64,000 nucleotides of DNA. Origin: an uncultured Polaribacter sp. GTDB taxonomy: Bacteria > Bacteroidota > Bacteroidia > Flavobacteriales > Flavobacteriaceae. How positions within the stretch are numbered: the stretch's first letter is position 1; every line of letters starts with the position of its first letter. Under the pieces are notes generated by a model. That model was not told the DNA's origin and did no database searches. It was given only the letters and a program-made list of their open reading frames with translations. The DNA lies in contig NZ_CANMVP010000003.1 in the NCBI RefSeq assembly GCF_947501385.1, forward strand, positions 1 through 64,000, read 5' to 3'. This document shows, piece after piece, positions 1 through 7,808 of this stretch. The position numbers were made by a program, and so were the translations under genes.

Positions 1-68
1 ATCTAAAAACTTCCCGGATCAGTCAACAGAATATATAGCGTTGGCCTATCGGCACGCCATATACTTAG

Positions 69-551
69 TTATTGCCAACTGGCTTTTTCCACTATTTTAT
101 TCAGTTCAGTTTCTTTTTGAGTTCCGATTAGAAATTTTTTTCCATTCTGAAGTTCAATCGCCAAACCTTTATCTCCTTTCGTATTATATACAGTTCCGTA
201 TTTTGTCCAAAGTCGGATTCCCCAACCTCCAACAAATCCATAATTCACAATTTCAGCGTTTTTTATTTCTTTCCAATTTACTCGCTTTTTAACGAAAGGG
301 AAGAAATTCATTCGGATTTCATTTTGGTCGATTTCAGTTTTCAATCGCATAAACCCAAACATAGCTATTAAACCAAAAATAAACACACAGAAAATTATCA
401 GTCCGAAGTCAGACATTGGTTTATCTCCAAATTTTTCTCCGAGAATTAATTGCTTATAAATTCCGAAAATCGGTAAAATTCCAATTCCGCTTAAAATCAG
501 CCAAAGCCACCATTGTGTAAATTTTTGTTCTTCTTTAAACTCGATTTTCAT
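69..551 (-). CDS. Small membrane protein with PH-like tail
   Basis: A 160-residue protein. It has two hydrophobic segments (about residues 14-35 and 49-70) followed by a soluble tail of about 85 residues with alternating beta-type character, resembling the small bacterial membrane proteins that carry a PH-like domain. No catalytic motif is visible and the function is unknown. It stands alone between the window edge and a tyrosine recombinase on the same strand, and related GTTGGC-containing sequences lie on both sides of it (about 38-80 and 575-590), so it may be a mobile gene cassette. The start is the first ATG, and the terminal Trp-Gln falls inside the left flanking repeat. The reading frame is convincing; the functional call is weak. 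Confidence 0.6.
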   Translation of the reverse strand: MKIEFKEEQKFTQWWLWLILSGIGILPIFGIYKQLILGEKFGDKPMSDFGLIIFCVFIFGLIAMFGFMRLKTEIDQNEIRMNFFPFVKKRVNWKEIKNAEIVNYGFVGGWGIRLWTKYGTVYNTKGDKGLAIELQNGKKFLIGTQKETELNKIVEKASWQ

Positions 552-615
552 TTTGTGTTCGGATTTTTTTCAGCTTGTTGGCAACTCGTTATATCAAGAA
601 AAAGATTCCCCTTTA

Positions 616-1767
616 TCAAAGGATATTTCCGGATAAAAGGAACTTTTCTTCTTGTTTGTTATTTTTCTCTAAAGATACTAAAATTGAATCTAATGGACTT
701 TGAATAGCTAATAAATCCTTTTTTGCAACATGGGTATAGATCATGGTTGTTTCTGGTTTGGCATGTCCTAAAAGTTCTTGAATATGACGTAAACTAACTC
801 CGTTTTCTAATAAATGCGTGGCATAGCTATGTCTTAAAGTATGGGGTGTAACTTTCTTTTTAATAGTTGTTAACGCAACATTTTTTTGTAAAAACTTTCG
901 AATACTGCTTTCTGAATATTTGTTCCTTCCTGGACCTTCTATAAAATAAAAATGAGGCTTGTAAGAACGTAAATAGTTTTGTAATAAAGGTAAAAACGAA
1001 TTGGCTAAAACTACAAACCGATCTTTTCTACCTTTACCTGAAACAATTTTTACTTGTTTTCTGACAATATCAATATTAGATAGTTGCAAATTTGTAATTT
1101 CTCCTACGCGCAAACCAGAGGAATAAAGCAGCGCAATAATTGCCCTGTGTTTTAAATTCTTAGTAGTTTGTAAAATAGCAACAACTTCTTCTGGTGATAG
1201 AATACTTGGCAATTTTCTAGACCTTTTTGGTCTTGTAAGTTCTAAATTTTCAATATGAGTATCGGGATAATAAATTGTAAATAATTTTAACGCACTTATA
1301 AATTGCCTTTGTGTACTTACAGCATACTTCCTCTTTATAAATATAGTTTCAATAAATGCTTCTACACTTCTGTTATTTAAAAGTGTTAAATCTTTGTCTC
1401 GATGGTAATTTATAAAGTCTGCAATAAAAAAGACATAGGTATTCACTGTGCTTTTGCTATATCTTTTTCCTTTTAAAAACTTGTAAAAATTGTTTAACAA
1501 CGTTTTTTGAGAACTGTTTAGTTGTCTTTTAGGTGGATGTAGTTTTGTAACATCAATTTTACAAATTCCTGAAAATAGTGTAGTTATAATTTTTAAATTT
1601 TCTTGAGTATCCTCTAAATACCAAGATTTTAATGTCGCACTCCAATAACAACCAGAAACAGCTCTTATTATGGCAATTAGTTTTTTACTGTAAGCAAATT
1701 TGATAAGAATTCTCGGTTTCTTCCGATGAAATTTTCGTTCTAAAAAAATAGTAAGTGTATCGTCCAT
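616..1767 (-). CDS. Tyrosine recombinase / integrase
   Basis: A 383-residue site-specific recombinase of the XerC/XerD/integrase family. It breaks and rejoins DNA through a covalent 3'-phosphotyrosine. An N-terminal extension (1-80) precedes a SAM-like core-binding domain (about 85-175) and the catalytic domain (185-355). The catalytic set is complete: R220 in GLRVGE, K245 in the beta-hairpin, H309 and R312 in HTLRH, H335 in LLGHA and nucleophile Y344 in IYTHV. The extra N-terminal region makes it longer than the roughly 300 residues of a housekeeping Xer protein. The neighbouring small ORF with related flanking sequences suggests a cassette-type or island integrase, although canonical attC sites were not found. 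It appears intact. Confidence 0.9.
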   Translation of the reverse strand: MDDTLTIFLERKFHRKKPRILIKFAYSKKLIAIIRAVSGCYWSATLKSWYLEDTQENLKIITTLFSGICKIDVTKLHPPKRQLNSSQKTLLNNFYKFLKGKRYSKSTVNTYVFFIADFINYHRDKDLTLLNNRSVEAFIETIFIKRKYAVSTQRQFISALKLFTIYYPDTHIENLELTRPKRSRKLPSILSPEEVVAILQTTKNLKHRAIIALLYSSGLRVGEITNLQLSNIDIVRKQVKIVSGKGRKDRFVVLANSFLPLLQNYLRSYKPHFYFIEGPGRNKYSESSIRKFLQKNVALTTIKKKVTPHTLRHSYATHLLENGVSLRHIQELLGHAKPETTMIYTHVAKKDLLAIQSPLDSILVSLEKNNKQEEKFLLSGNIL

Positions 1768-1822
1768 TTTTTTCTTTATAGCTGTATAAATATAGCTAAA
1801 AAAAAGAAAGAATATGTAATAA

Positions 1823-2974
1823 TTACTTTTTTTTGTAGATAAGTTGCTTTAAACCAGCAGTTAAAAATGGTTTTAATGGTAAGCTTTTCATGATAGAGAT
1901 GTCTTCTAAGAGCGTACTTTCATTTGCTAAAAAAGCTAATATTGTTTCTGCAGGTATTTTTTGAAACATTTTGGTAAAAACTTGTGCGCCTGTTAATTTT
2001 TTAGACAGTAAAACAGCTATTAACGTGCGGTCGTACCAATTGTATACTCGGTCTCTAAAAGATAAGTTTAGGTCAGGATTCTTACCCAATTTTAAATTGC
2101 TAATAATTTCAGAAACATCTTTTTGTATAAATTGAAAAGTATATCCACTGCTTGCTTTTGTAAAGCCACCTGCAGTGCCAATATTCATAATATTTTTCCC
2201 AATACTTTTTTTAAAATTCGCTAAAGACATTGGTATTACGCCAAATTCTTCATGAGAAATAACATATTTATCAATCTTTAATTCGTTTTTAATATAGTTT
2301 TCTAAGGCTACATTATAAGCTTCTTTCTCTAAAACTGTCGGACTAAAAAGTGTGTATTCAACCAAAGCTGCTGTAGTAGAAGTTGGCAAAACATACATAA
2401 AAGTAGCACCATTTTCTTGCGACAATCTAAAATCCATCAACCGACCCACTTCAGGATCAAAAACAGGTACTTCTGTTTTAATTACCCAACCTTTAAAATG
2501 TTGTAATAATGAGTTTTCTACTGTGATTTTTGGGTTAAAAATACTCGTAGAATTAAAAACATAGTTTCCTTCGTAGGAATTATTTTCAGTTTTTACGGTA
2601 GCAGAATTTTCTTCCGAAGTAATGGCAACAATACTTTCTTGTAAGAACGTAACATTGGTAAAATTCTGAGCAAAGTTTCTTACATATTCATAGAAATCAA
2701 TACCTTGAATCATTTTATAGGTATACGCACCTAGCTCTAATTTTGCTTCAAAATCTGTAGATAGAAACTCTAAAGTATTCCATTTTGAATGCACAATTCC
2801 TTCAAATAAACCCGGAGTTTTCTCCCAGAAACACCAAGTTCTATCATTGGTGTTTTTAAGTTCTTTATCAAGAACTAAAATCTTTTTATTTTGTAGTGTA
2901 TGTTCTCGCAGCATTCGGTACAGCAAACTCAATCCTGCACAACCTGAACCTGCAATTATATAATCATACTTCAT
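1823..2974 (-). CDS. crtY: Lycopene beta-cyclase
   Basis: A 383-residue flavoprotein of the CrtY family. It would cyclise the psi-ends of lycopene to beta-ionone rings, giving beta-carotene on the way to the zeaxanthin-type pigments of flavobacteria. The N-terminus has a dinucleotide-binding fold (IIAGSGCAGLSLLYRML, about residues 6-22), and the CFWE motif typical of the family follows near residue 48. A second conserved segment, GTAGGFTKASSGYTF, lies near residue 268. No other carotenoid gene is nearby. The gene upstream (unknown function) ends 6 bp before the start, so the two are probably co-transcribed. The length matches the family. Confidence 0.88.
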   Translation of the reverse strand: MKYDYIIAGSGCAGLSLLYRMLREHTLQNKKILVLDKELKNTNDRTWCFWEKTPGLFEGIVHSKWNTLEFLSTDFEAKLELGAYTYKMIQGIDFYEYVRNFAQNFTNVTFLQESIVAITSEENSATVKTENNSYEGNYVFNSTSIFNPKITVENSLLQHFKGWVIKTEVPVFDPEVGRLMDFRLSQENGATFMYVLPTSTTAALVEYTLFSPTVLEKEAYNVALENYIKNELKIDKYVISHEEFGVIPMSLANFKKSIGKNIMNIGTAGGFTKASSGYTFQFIQKDVSEIISNLKLGKNPDLNLSFRDRVYNWYDRTLIAVLLSKKLTGAQVFTKMFQKIPAETILAFLANESTLLEDISIMKSLPLKPFLTAGLKQLIYKKK

Positions 2975-2980
2975 AAAAAT

Positions 2981-3466
2981 TTATTTCAAAAACCGATGAT
3001 ACCAACTTTCTTCAATAGGAATTTCCCAAAAATTTTCAAAATCTTGTTTGGTGGTAATTAAATTATCAAAAATGATGGTTTTACCCGTTAAAGCTTTATT
3101 CTTTAGTAGTTTTTTAAAGTCTTTTAAATCTTTATATTGTACAAATTTCCCCTGTTTAAAGCAAACATTCATTTTGTCTAAAAGTTCTACTTCATATACT
3201 TGCTGCAAACCTAAAATAAAAGAAACGGAGGCATCTATATCTGTATGTGTTAGCGCTTTTGCGATATCATCTGCGGCGAAAACAATAAACCTGTTGTGTA
3301 AAAATTGGTAAGATGCTTTAAAATCTTCATCATCAGATTTCCAATTTTCTACAAAAGTTTTTATTTTTTCTTCTATTTCTTCAATTTCATTTGGATAAAA
3401 CTTTCTGCTAGAAGGGTAAATCCACACTTTAGCATCTTCAGGAATTTCTTTAAAATCTACAAACAT
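2981..3466 (-). CDS. Conserved flavobacterial protein, unknown function
   Basis: A 161-residue soluble protein starting MFVDFKEIPEDAKVWIY. I prefer the ATG at 3466 over an in-frame ATG 51 bp upstream, because the upstream codons give a Phe/Tyr-rich stretch unlike the rest and the Bacteroidota family starts at this point. Members are often labelled ABC transporter ATPase, but no Walker A, Walker B or signature motif is visible, so that name is unsupported. It has no signal peptide or membrane segment. Conserved-looking aromatic residues sit near the C-terminus (NFWEIP, SWYHRFLK). It lies 6 bp upstream of crtY and shares its strand, so the two probably share a transcript. Confidence 0.7.
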   Translation of the reverse strand: MFVDFKEIPEDAKVWIYPSSRKFYPNEIEEIEEKIKTFVENWKSDDEDFKASYQFLHNRFIVFAADDIAKALTHTDIDASVSFILGLQQVYEVELLDKMNVCFKQGKFVQYKDLKDFKKLLKNKALTGKTIIFDNLITTKQDFENFWEIPIEESWYHRFLK

Positions 3467-3502
3467 TGTTTTTTTTATAAAGTACAAATATAACCAAAAG
3501 AA

Positions 3503-3535
3503 AAACCGTAAGCTCAATATAAGCTTACGGTTTTG
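3503..3535 (-). terminator. Hairpin terminator after the thioredoxin-like gene
   Basis: A 13-bp perfect inverted repeat (AAAACCGTAAGCT / AGCTTACGGTTTT) with a 7-nt loop. The A/T flanks give a U-rich end on either strand. It lies 18 bp past the stop of the thioredoxin-like gene and just upstream of the next gene. Confidence 0.75.
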
Positions 3536-3553
3536 TATTGGGATAATTATTTT

Positions 3554-4165
3554 CTAAACCTCCTTAGAAACCGTATTTTTCACAAGTGTCATAAAGTCTT
3601 TTTGTACGCTTGCACCTTTATCTTTATTGTACCAAACCTGTAAGTCTTCTTTTAATTGTGCATCTAAAACACCATTTTTTTCCTTGTAGTCTGTCACAAT
3701 TTTTGTGGCAACAGTAGGTCTTGGTCCCCAAGTGTCGATAACTGTATTATTTTTATCTAATGCAATTAATTTAGGAATGCTTCTTCCACCGTTGGTTAAA
3801 AACAAATCCATCAAGGCAAGATTTTCATCTCTTAAAACTAATTTTAAATCTATTTTATCTGAAATAGTTGCAATTTTATGAATTACGGGTAAATTTTGTG
3901 CAGCATCACCACACCAACCTTCTGTAAGTACTAGCCAAGTTTGTGGTTCCTCAATATTTTGAAATGCTTGCACTGTTTCTTCAGAAAGTTTTAGGGTTTT
4001 ATCTAACCGTTTCATTCTTCGGTCATTCAACAAACTATAATTTGTGATTGCTGCTGATTGATATGGCCCTGTTGATTTTCCTTCCGATAACAAATCACTA
4101 ATCAATATTCTATATTTCTGATAAGAGATGGACTTCTCTAAACTTTTTTCTATAATTTCCTTCAT
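3554..4165 (-). CDS. Thioredoxin-like protein with a single active-site Cys
   Basis: A 203-residue cytoplasmic protein without a signal peptide, with a thioredoxin-like fold in the central part. Its active-site segment reads TEGWCGDAAQN (W84-C85-G86-D87-A88), so only the N-terminal Cys of a CxxC motif remains. Bacteroidota have many such proteins, usually annotated as thioredoxin family, and their substrate is unknown. The loss of the resolving Cys makes a normal dithiol oxidoreductase role unlikely; a monothiol or chaperone-like role is possible. A clear hairpin terminator follows the stop. The gene lies 62 bp downstream of the threonine dehydrogenase gene on the same strand. Confidence 0.75.
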   Translation of the reverse strand: MKEIIEKSLEKSISYQKYRILISDLLSEGKSTGPYQSAAITNYSLLNDRRMKRLDKTLKLSEETVQAFQNIEEPQTWLVLTEGWCGDAAQNLPVIHKIATISDKIDLKLVLRDENLALMDLFLTNGGRSIPKLIALDKNNTVIDTWGPRPTVATKIVTDYKEKNGVLDAQLKEDLQVWYNKDKGASVQKDFMTLVKNTVSKEV

Positions 4166-4227
4166 ATTAGTCGGTGCTAAATTCTATACCTTAGACGCTT
4201 TTTGTTTTTAAACTTACAAAAGAAACT

Positions 4228-5169
4228 TTAAGATTTTAAATGGTTAAGGATGTCTTTTGTCATAGAAGATAAATTAAAATCATGTTTCCAACCCCAATCT
4301 TTTCTAGCTTCAGAATCGTCTATAGAAGAAGGCCAGCTATCTGCAATTTCTTGTCGAAAATCTGGTTTGTAAGATATTGTAAAATCAGGAATATGCTTTT
4401 TAATTGCTGCTGCAATTTCTTTTGGTGAAAAATCTATGGCTGCCAAATTATAAGCAGTTCTAATTTTTACATCTTTAGGAGAAGCCCGCATCAATTGAAT
4501 GGTTGCATTTACAGCATCATTCATATACATCATTGGCAAACGAGTTTCTTCAGCTAAAAAACATTCAAAACTGCCCTCTTCCACAGCTTTAAAATAAATA
4601 TCTACGGCATAATCTGTAGTGCCGCCGCCAGGTTTTGTTTTCCAAGAAATAATACCAGGATACCGTAAACTTCTAACATCTACGCCAAATTTTTCATGGT
4701 AATAATTGCACCAAAATTCGCCAGAAAGTTTACTAATTCCATAAACCGTAGCAGGTTCCATGATTGTTTTTTGAGGCGTATTTTCTTTTGGAGTTGTAGG
4801 TCCAAAGACAGCAATAGAACTTGGCCAATACACTTGTTGTATGTGTTTTTCTTTTGCCAAGTCTAAGACATTTAAAAGAGAGGTCATATTCAAATCCCAA
4901 GCTTTCTGAGGAAATTTTTCCGCAGTTGCAGACAGCATGGCGGCCAACAAATAAATCTGAGAAACCTTGTATTTTTTCACCACTTTTAAAATGGTTTCTT
5001 TGTCTGTGGCATCTATAATTTCGAAGGGACCAGAAGTCATCATTTCCTCGTTTCCTGCTCTAATATCTGAAGCAATCACATGATTATTTCCATAGATAGC
5101 ACGTAGCTTTTGGGTGAGTTCATTACCAATTTGACCGCTCGCACCTATTACTAGAATAATTTCACTCAT
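4228..5169 (-). CDS. tdh: L-threonine 3-dehydrogenase, SDR type
   Basis: A 313-residue NAD-dependent enzyme of the extended SDR (epimerase) superfamily. A Rossmann fold starts with IGASGQIG (G9, G12, G15), and the catalytic Tyr-x3-Lys is YGISK (Y143, K147). Length and sequence match the UDP-galactose-epimerase-like threonine dehydrogenases known from Flavobacterium, which oxidise L-threonine to 2-amino-3-ketobutyrate. It is not of the zinc alcohol-dehydrogenase type. The alternative is another small NAD-dependent epimerase. The intergenic region to the divergent lipoprotein gene (5170-5345) is AT-rich and probably holds both promoters. Confidence 0.78.
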   Translation of the reverse strand: MSEIILVIGASGQIGNELTQKLRAIYGNNHVIASDIRAGNEEMMTSGPFEIIDATDKETILKVVKKYKVSQIYLLAAMLSATAEKFPQKAWDLNMTSLLNVLDLAKEKHIQQVYWPSSIAVFGPTTPKENTPQKTIMEPATVYGISKLSGEFWCNYYHEKFGVDVRSLRYPGIISWKTKPGGGTTDYAVDIYFKAVEEGSFECFLAEETRLPMMYMNDAVNATIQLMRASPKDVKIRTAYNLAAIDFSPKEIAAAIKKHIPDFTISYKPDFRQEIADSWPSSIDDSEARKDWGWKHDFNLSSMTKDILNHLKS

Positions 5170-5345
5170 TTTTAAAATTCAATTAAAATCAATAACAAAG
5201 GTAATTAATTTAAGGATTCGTAATTATATTTTAAATAAATTATTATTCAATAATTTTATAGCTAATATTTATGTTTTGTTAGGGTTTTCTTAAAAAGAGA
5301 GCGGAAGCTATTAATTTGCGTATTTTTACCTTTTAAAACAGCATT

Positions 5346-5975
5346 GTGAAATATACATGTCTTCTCATATTAAGTCTTTTTGTAATTTCTTGTGGTAATA
5401 AGAAGCGAGATAAAGATGCCTTAAAAAAACCAAAACCTTTAATGAGTTTGGTAAGTACACATACACCAACAGAAAATGTTTTGCCCGTTTTTTGGAAAGA
5501 TGTAGAAGATTGGAAAGAACTCAAAGCAATTGATTCTTTTTTTGTAAGATTTAGAAAAATATCACCCAATGAAGCATTAAGCAATGCTTTAGAATTACAA
5601 GGCTTAGTTAAAAATTTAAAAGACAGTGTAAAACCAAAAATTTTTGAGACACCTTCTCTAGATGCAAGAATTAATATTTTAAATAATGAAACTTTAAGAT
5701 TGGCAGATTTGATTACCATTTCTGCTATAAAACCCAATGAGGTAAATACACAAATAGATAAAACCATGCTTGCTTTTTCTGCTTTAAATACGAAGATAAA
5801 TGCTGTATTAGCGAAAATAAATTTTGAAAATGATATTGATGTAGATGTAAAGTTTATTGGTTTAGACAGCTCAAGAATAGACAGTGTTTCTAAAAAATCG
5901 ATAGATTTAAGAATCAAACAAAAAATACTTGACAAGAATAATCTAGATAACGGATCTCAAAAAAGAGAACAATAA
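5346..5975 (+). CDS. Lipoprotein of unknown function
   Basis: A 209-residue putative lipoprotein. The signal sequence (KYTCLLILSLFVISCGNKK) ends in a lipobox with Cys at residue 16. The mature part is charged and helical, with no recognised domain. The start is a GTG; no in-frame ATG gives a signal peptide. A TATTTTTA sequence about 30 bp upstream resembles the -7 promoter element. The next gene begins 2 bp after the stop, so the two form an operon. A long antisense frame across this gene is an artefact of codon structure. Function unknown. Confidence 0.7.
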   Translation: MKYTCLLILSLFVISCGNKKRDKDALKKPKPLMSLVSTHTPTENVLPVFWKDVEDWKELKAIDSFFVRFRKISPNEALSNALELQGLVKNLKDSVKPKIFETPSLDARINILNNETLRLADLITISAIKPNEVNTQIDKTMLAFSALNTKINAVLAKINFENDIDVDVKFIGLDSSRIDSVSKKSIDLRIKQKILDKNNLDNGSQKREQ

Positions 5976-5977
5976 TT

Positions 5978-6487
5978 ATGAAAAAATTTTTAGTTTTAAT
6001 TCTCGGTATTTTCTTTTTTTATGAGTGCAGTACTTCTAAAGAAATTAACGTAGATACAGCTGCTATAAAAAAAGAGGTGCATATTTTGTTAGTCAATTGG
6101 CACAAAGCAGCATCAGAAGCTAATTTTGAGGAGTATTTTGGCAAAATGGACAGTGCTGCGGTTTATATTGGAACTGCCGCAGAAGAAATTTGGACAAAAA
6201 AGCAATTTGCAGCTTTTAGCAAACCTTATTTTGACAAAGGCAAAGCGTGGAATTTTAAAACCTTAGAACGCAATGTCTATGTAAATGAAAACGGCAATTT
6301 TGTTTGGTTTGATGAGTTGTTAATCACTTGGATGGGAACCTGCAGAGGTTCTGGAGTGTTAGAAAAAAAAGATACTATTTGGAAAATAAAGCATTATGTG
6401 CTGTCTGTAACCATACCAAATGATGATATTCAGGCAGTAATTTTAGCAAAAAAGAAGAACGATGCTCTTTTTTTAGAGAAGTATTAG
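5978..6487 (+). CDS. SnoaL/NTF2-like lipoprotein
   Basis: A 169-residue protein with a short signal peptide ending in a Cys (ILGIFFFYECSTS, C17). The mature part (about 30-150) fits the NTF2/SnoaL-like cone fold: an N-terminal helix with WHKAASEANFEEYF, then GTAAEEIWTKKQF, and beta strands ending in IKHYVLSVTIP. Members of this family bind small ligands or act as orphan domains of calcium/calmodulin-type or polyketide-cyclase-like proteins. No catalytic residues can be assigned. It is translationally adjacent to the lipoprotein gene upstream (2 bp), so the two probably work together at the cell envelope. Confidence 0.72.
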   Translation: MKKFLVLILGIFFFYECSTSKEINVDTAAIKKEVHILLVNWHKAASEANFEEYFGKMDSAAVYIGTAAEEIWTKKQFAAFSKPYFDKGKAWNFKTLERNVYVNENGNFVWFDELLITWMGTCRGSGVLEKKDTIWKIKHYVLSVTIPNDDIQAVILAKKKNDALFLEKY

Positions 6488-6781
6488 CCAGATTTTTTGA
6501 AGCTGTTTCCTGCTTTCGTTACTCGCTTTTTTAGGTCGCTGATATTTTATCAGAAACCTAAAAAGAGCTCAAACAAGCCACTCAATCAGGGCTAAGAGTT
6601 TTTGCTAACTATTGTCTTTTGGAAGTTTGTTTTCTTGTAAACTATGGCAATTTCTAAATTCAAACAATCAAATTTATTAGTTTATCATTATTATTTTAAT
6701 TCCTAAAACCAATAAATAATAAGAATGTCAATCTGAGCTTGTCGAAGATCTTTTTACCATTTATTAATAGTAGCTAAATAT
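6488..6781. repeat. Gene-free stretch with flavobacterial intergenic repeats
   Basis: There is no gene between the SnoaL-like gene and recX, which converge here. Positions 6525-6565 form an interrupted inverted repeat (CTTTTTTAGGT ... ACCTAAAAAG, with CTGATA/TATCAG inside). It lies in a segment resembling a degenerate repeat that I recall from the 3' ends of many Flavobacteriaceae genes (AGCTGTTTCCTGC... TCAGGGCT). Positions 6726-6747 carry TGTCAATCTGAGCTTGTCGA, another widespread Bacteroidota intergenic repeat. The hairpin may serve as a shared terminator for the converging genes. Confidence 0.55.
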
Positions 6782-7261
6782 TCAAGAAACCACTTCATTT
6801 ACAACCTTATAAATCAGTTCACTTTCAAAACCTTTTCGCATTAAAAAATCAATTAGTTTTTTCTTTCTTTTATAAATATTGGGTTCAGAAATTACGGCAT
6901 TTCTATTTTCTGTAATTCGATAAATTGTGGCAATATATTCAGTTTCATCAATTTCTTTTAAAGCTGTTTTGATGTTGTAAGCAGAGATATCTTTAAATTT
7001 TAATTCTCGAACAATGCGTTGTTTTCCCCAACTTTTAATTCGGAATTTTCCACGAGCAAAACTTTTAGAAAACCGTTCTTCGTTTAAAAAGTTATCTTTC
7101 ATCAAACTTAGCAAAATCAATTCTCTAGCTTCAGGAATCAAATTGTACTCGCGCATTTTTTGTTCTACTTCTTTATGACAGCGATCTTGATAGACACAGT
7201 AATTTTCTAACTTTCGTTTTAATTCATCCACTGTAAAAGACTTTTTCTTTTTTCCAAACAT
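6782..7261 (-). CDS. recX: RecX regulatory protein
   Basis: A 159-residue RecX, which binds and modulates RecA filaments. The start is taken at the ATG at 7261 (MFGKKKKSFTVDELKRKLE). A longer in-frame start would translate through a perfect palindrome and is unlikely. The sequence shows the usual three tandem three-helix modules, for example NYCVYQDRCHKEVEQKM, then LMKDNFLNEERFSKSFARG with the conserved FNEERFA-like core, then KQRIVRELKFKDI. recA is not adjacent. The upstream side is a decayed, repeat-rich region, and no clear promoter was identified. Confidence 0.85.
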   Translation of the reverse strand: MFGKKKKSFTVDELKRKLENYCVYQDRCHKEVEQKMREYNLIPEARELILLSLMKDNFLNEERFSKSFARGKFRIKSWGKQRIVRELKFKDISAYNIKTALKEIDETEYIATIYRITENRNAVISEPNIYKRKKKLIDFLMRKGFESELIYKVVNEVVS

Positions 7262-7275
7262 ACCTTCGAAAATAC

Positions 7276-7316
7276 AAAAAGAGGTTGGAGATTCAATGAA
7301 TCTCCAACCTCTTTTT
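7276..7316. repeat. 41-bp perfect palindrome upstream of recX
   Basis: Two 20-nt arms (7276-7295 and 7297-7316) are exact reverse complements around one central base, with A5 and T5 at the outer ends. This has the form of a bidirectional rho-independent terminator, but on neither side is there an identified gene that would need it: recX starts 15 bp away and reads outward from it. It may be the remnant of a lost gene's terminator or a mobile palindrome. Confidence 0.8.
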
Positions 7317-7322
7317 AATTTC

Positions 7323-7718
7323 TGCAAGGTTTTTTTAGCCTTGTAGGTTTACATAGATTCTTTTTAAAATATACCTACAAGGTTAAAAAAACCTTGCAGG
7401 ATTTTAGTAAATATTCAATGAACGTTAGAAATTGAAACCGTTCGAATAACTGTTGATATTCTTAACCTTTTTATGCTCAACTCGATGCAGTATCTGTTAT
7501 AAATAAGCAGATTCTTTATTTTGCGAGCGAGATGCTGAAATAAATTCAGCATAAAAAGAGATAGTGGAAAGTGCATTAAAACGCCCAAATTAAAAATTGT
7601 TAAATAGATATCATTTATTTCTACAAAACCTTGCATACCTATACAAGTTAACAAAACGAACCCTATAAGTATATAGTTAGCTTTTTTAATACCTACAAGG
7701 TCTTGAAGACCTTGCAGG
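7323..7718. repeat. Cluster of ACCTACAAGGT/ACCTTGCAGG palindromic repeats
   Basis: Positions 7323-7348 and 7373-7398 are 26-bp inverted copies with one mismatch (TGCAAGGTTTTTTT...CTTGTAGGT against ACCTACAAGGTT...ACCTTGCA). A third, self-complementary copy lies at 7691-7718 (ACCTACAAGGTCTT / GAAGACCTTGCAGG). Between them, 7532-7552 holds ATGCTGAA-N5-TTCAGCAT, another common flavobacterial intergenic palindrome. A 79-codon minus-strand frame across this stretch (7415-7654) is repeat-derived and not considered a gene. The whole interval from the recX start to the RND operon (7262-7808) has no other gene that I can support. Confidence 0.75.
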
Positions 7719-7746
7719 ATAAAATGCTAAGCTTGTTAAGTACTTA

Positions 7747-7783
7747 ACAAAAAAAGGGTCGAAATCATAATAATTTCAACCCT
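7747..7783 (-). terminator. Terminator of the RND efflux operon
   Basis: AGGGTCGAAAT / ATTTCAACCCT arms (one mismatch) around a 7-nt loop. A run of seven A on the plus strand becomes a U-run on the operon transcript. It lies 26 bp past the stop of the pump gene. Confidence 0.8.
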
Positions 7784-7808
7784 CTAATTTAAATTTATAC
7801 TTTATTGT

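Noticed and set aside
1..600. Canonical integron attC sites around the first gene
   Set aside because: GTTGGCC and TTGCCAAC do not satisfy the GTTRRRY/RYYYAAC core rules; only a looser cassette hypothesis is kept.
5333..5935. 200-codon antisense frame opposite the lipoprotein gene
   Set aside because: The plus-strand frame has a lipoprotein signal and pairs with the next gene; the antisense frame is Ser/Phe/Leu-rich, as expected for a mirror of AT-rich coding DNA.
7415..7654. 79-codon minus-strand frame with a Leu/Phe-rich sequence
   Set aside because: It runs across known types of intergenic palindromes (ATGCTGAA...TTCAGCAT), has no start context and no domain; such repeat-derived frames recur across flavobacteria.
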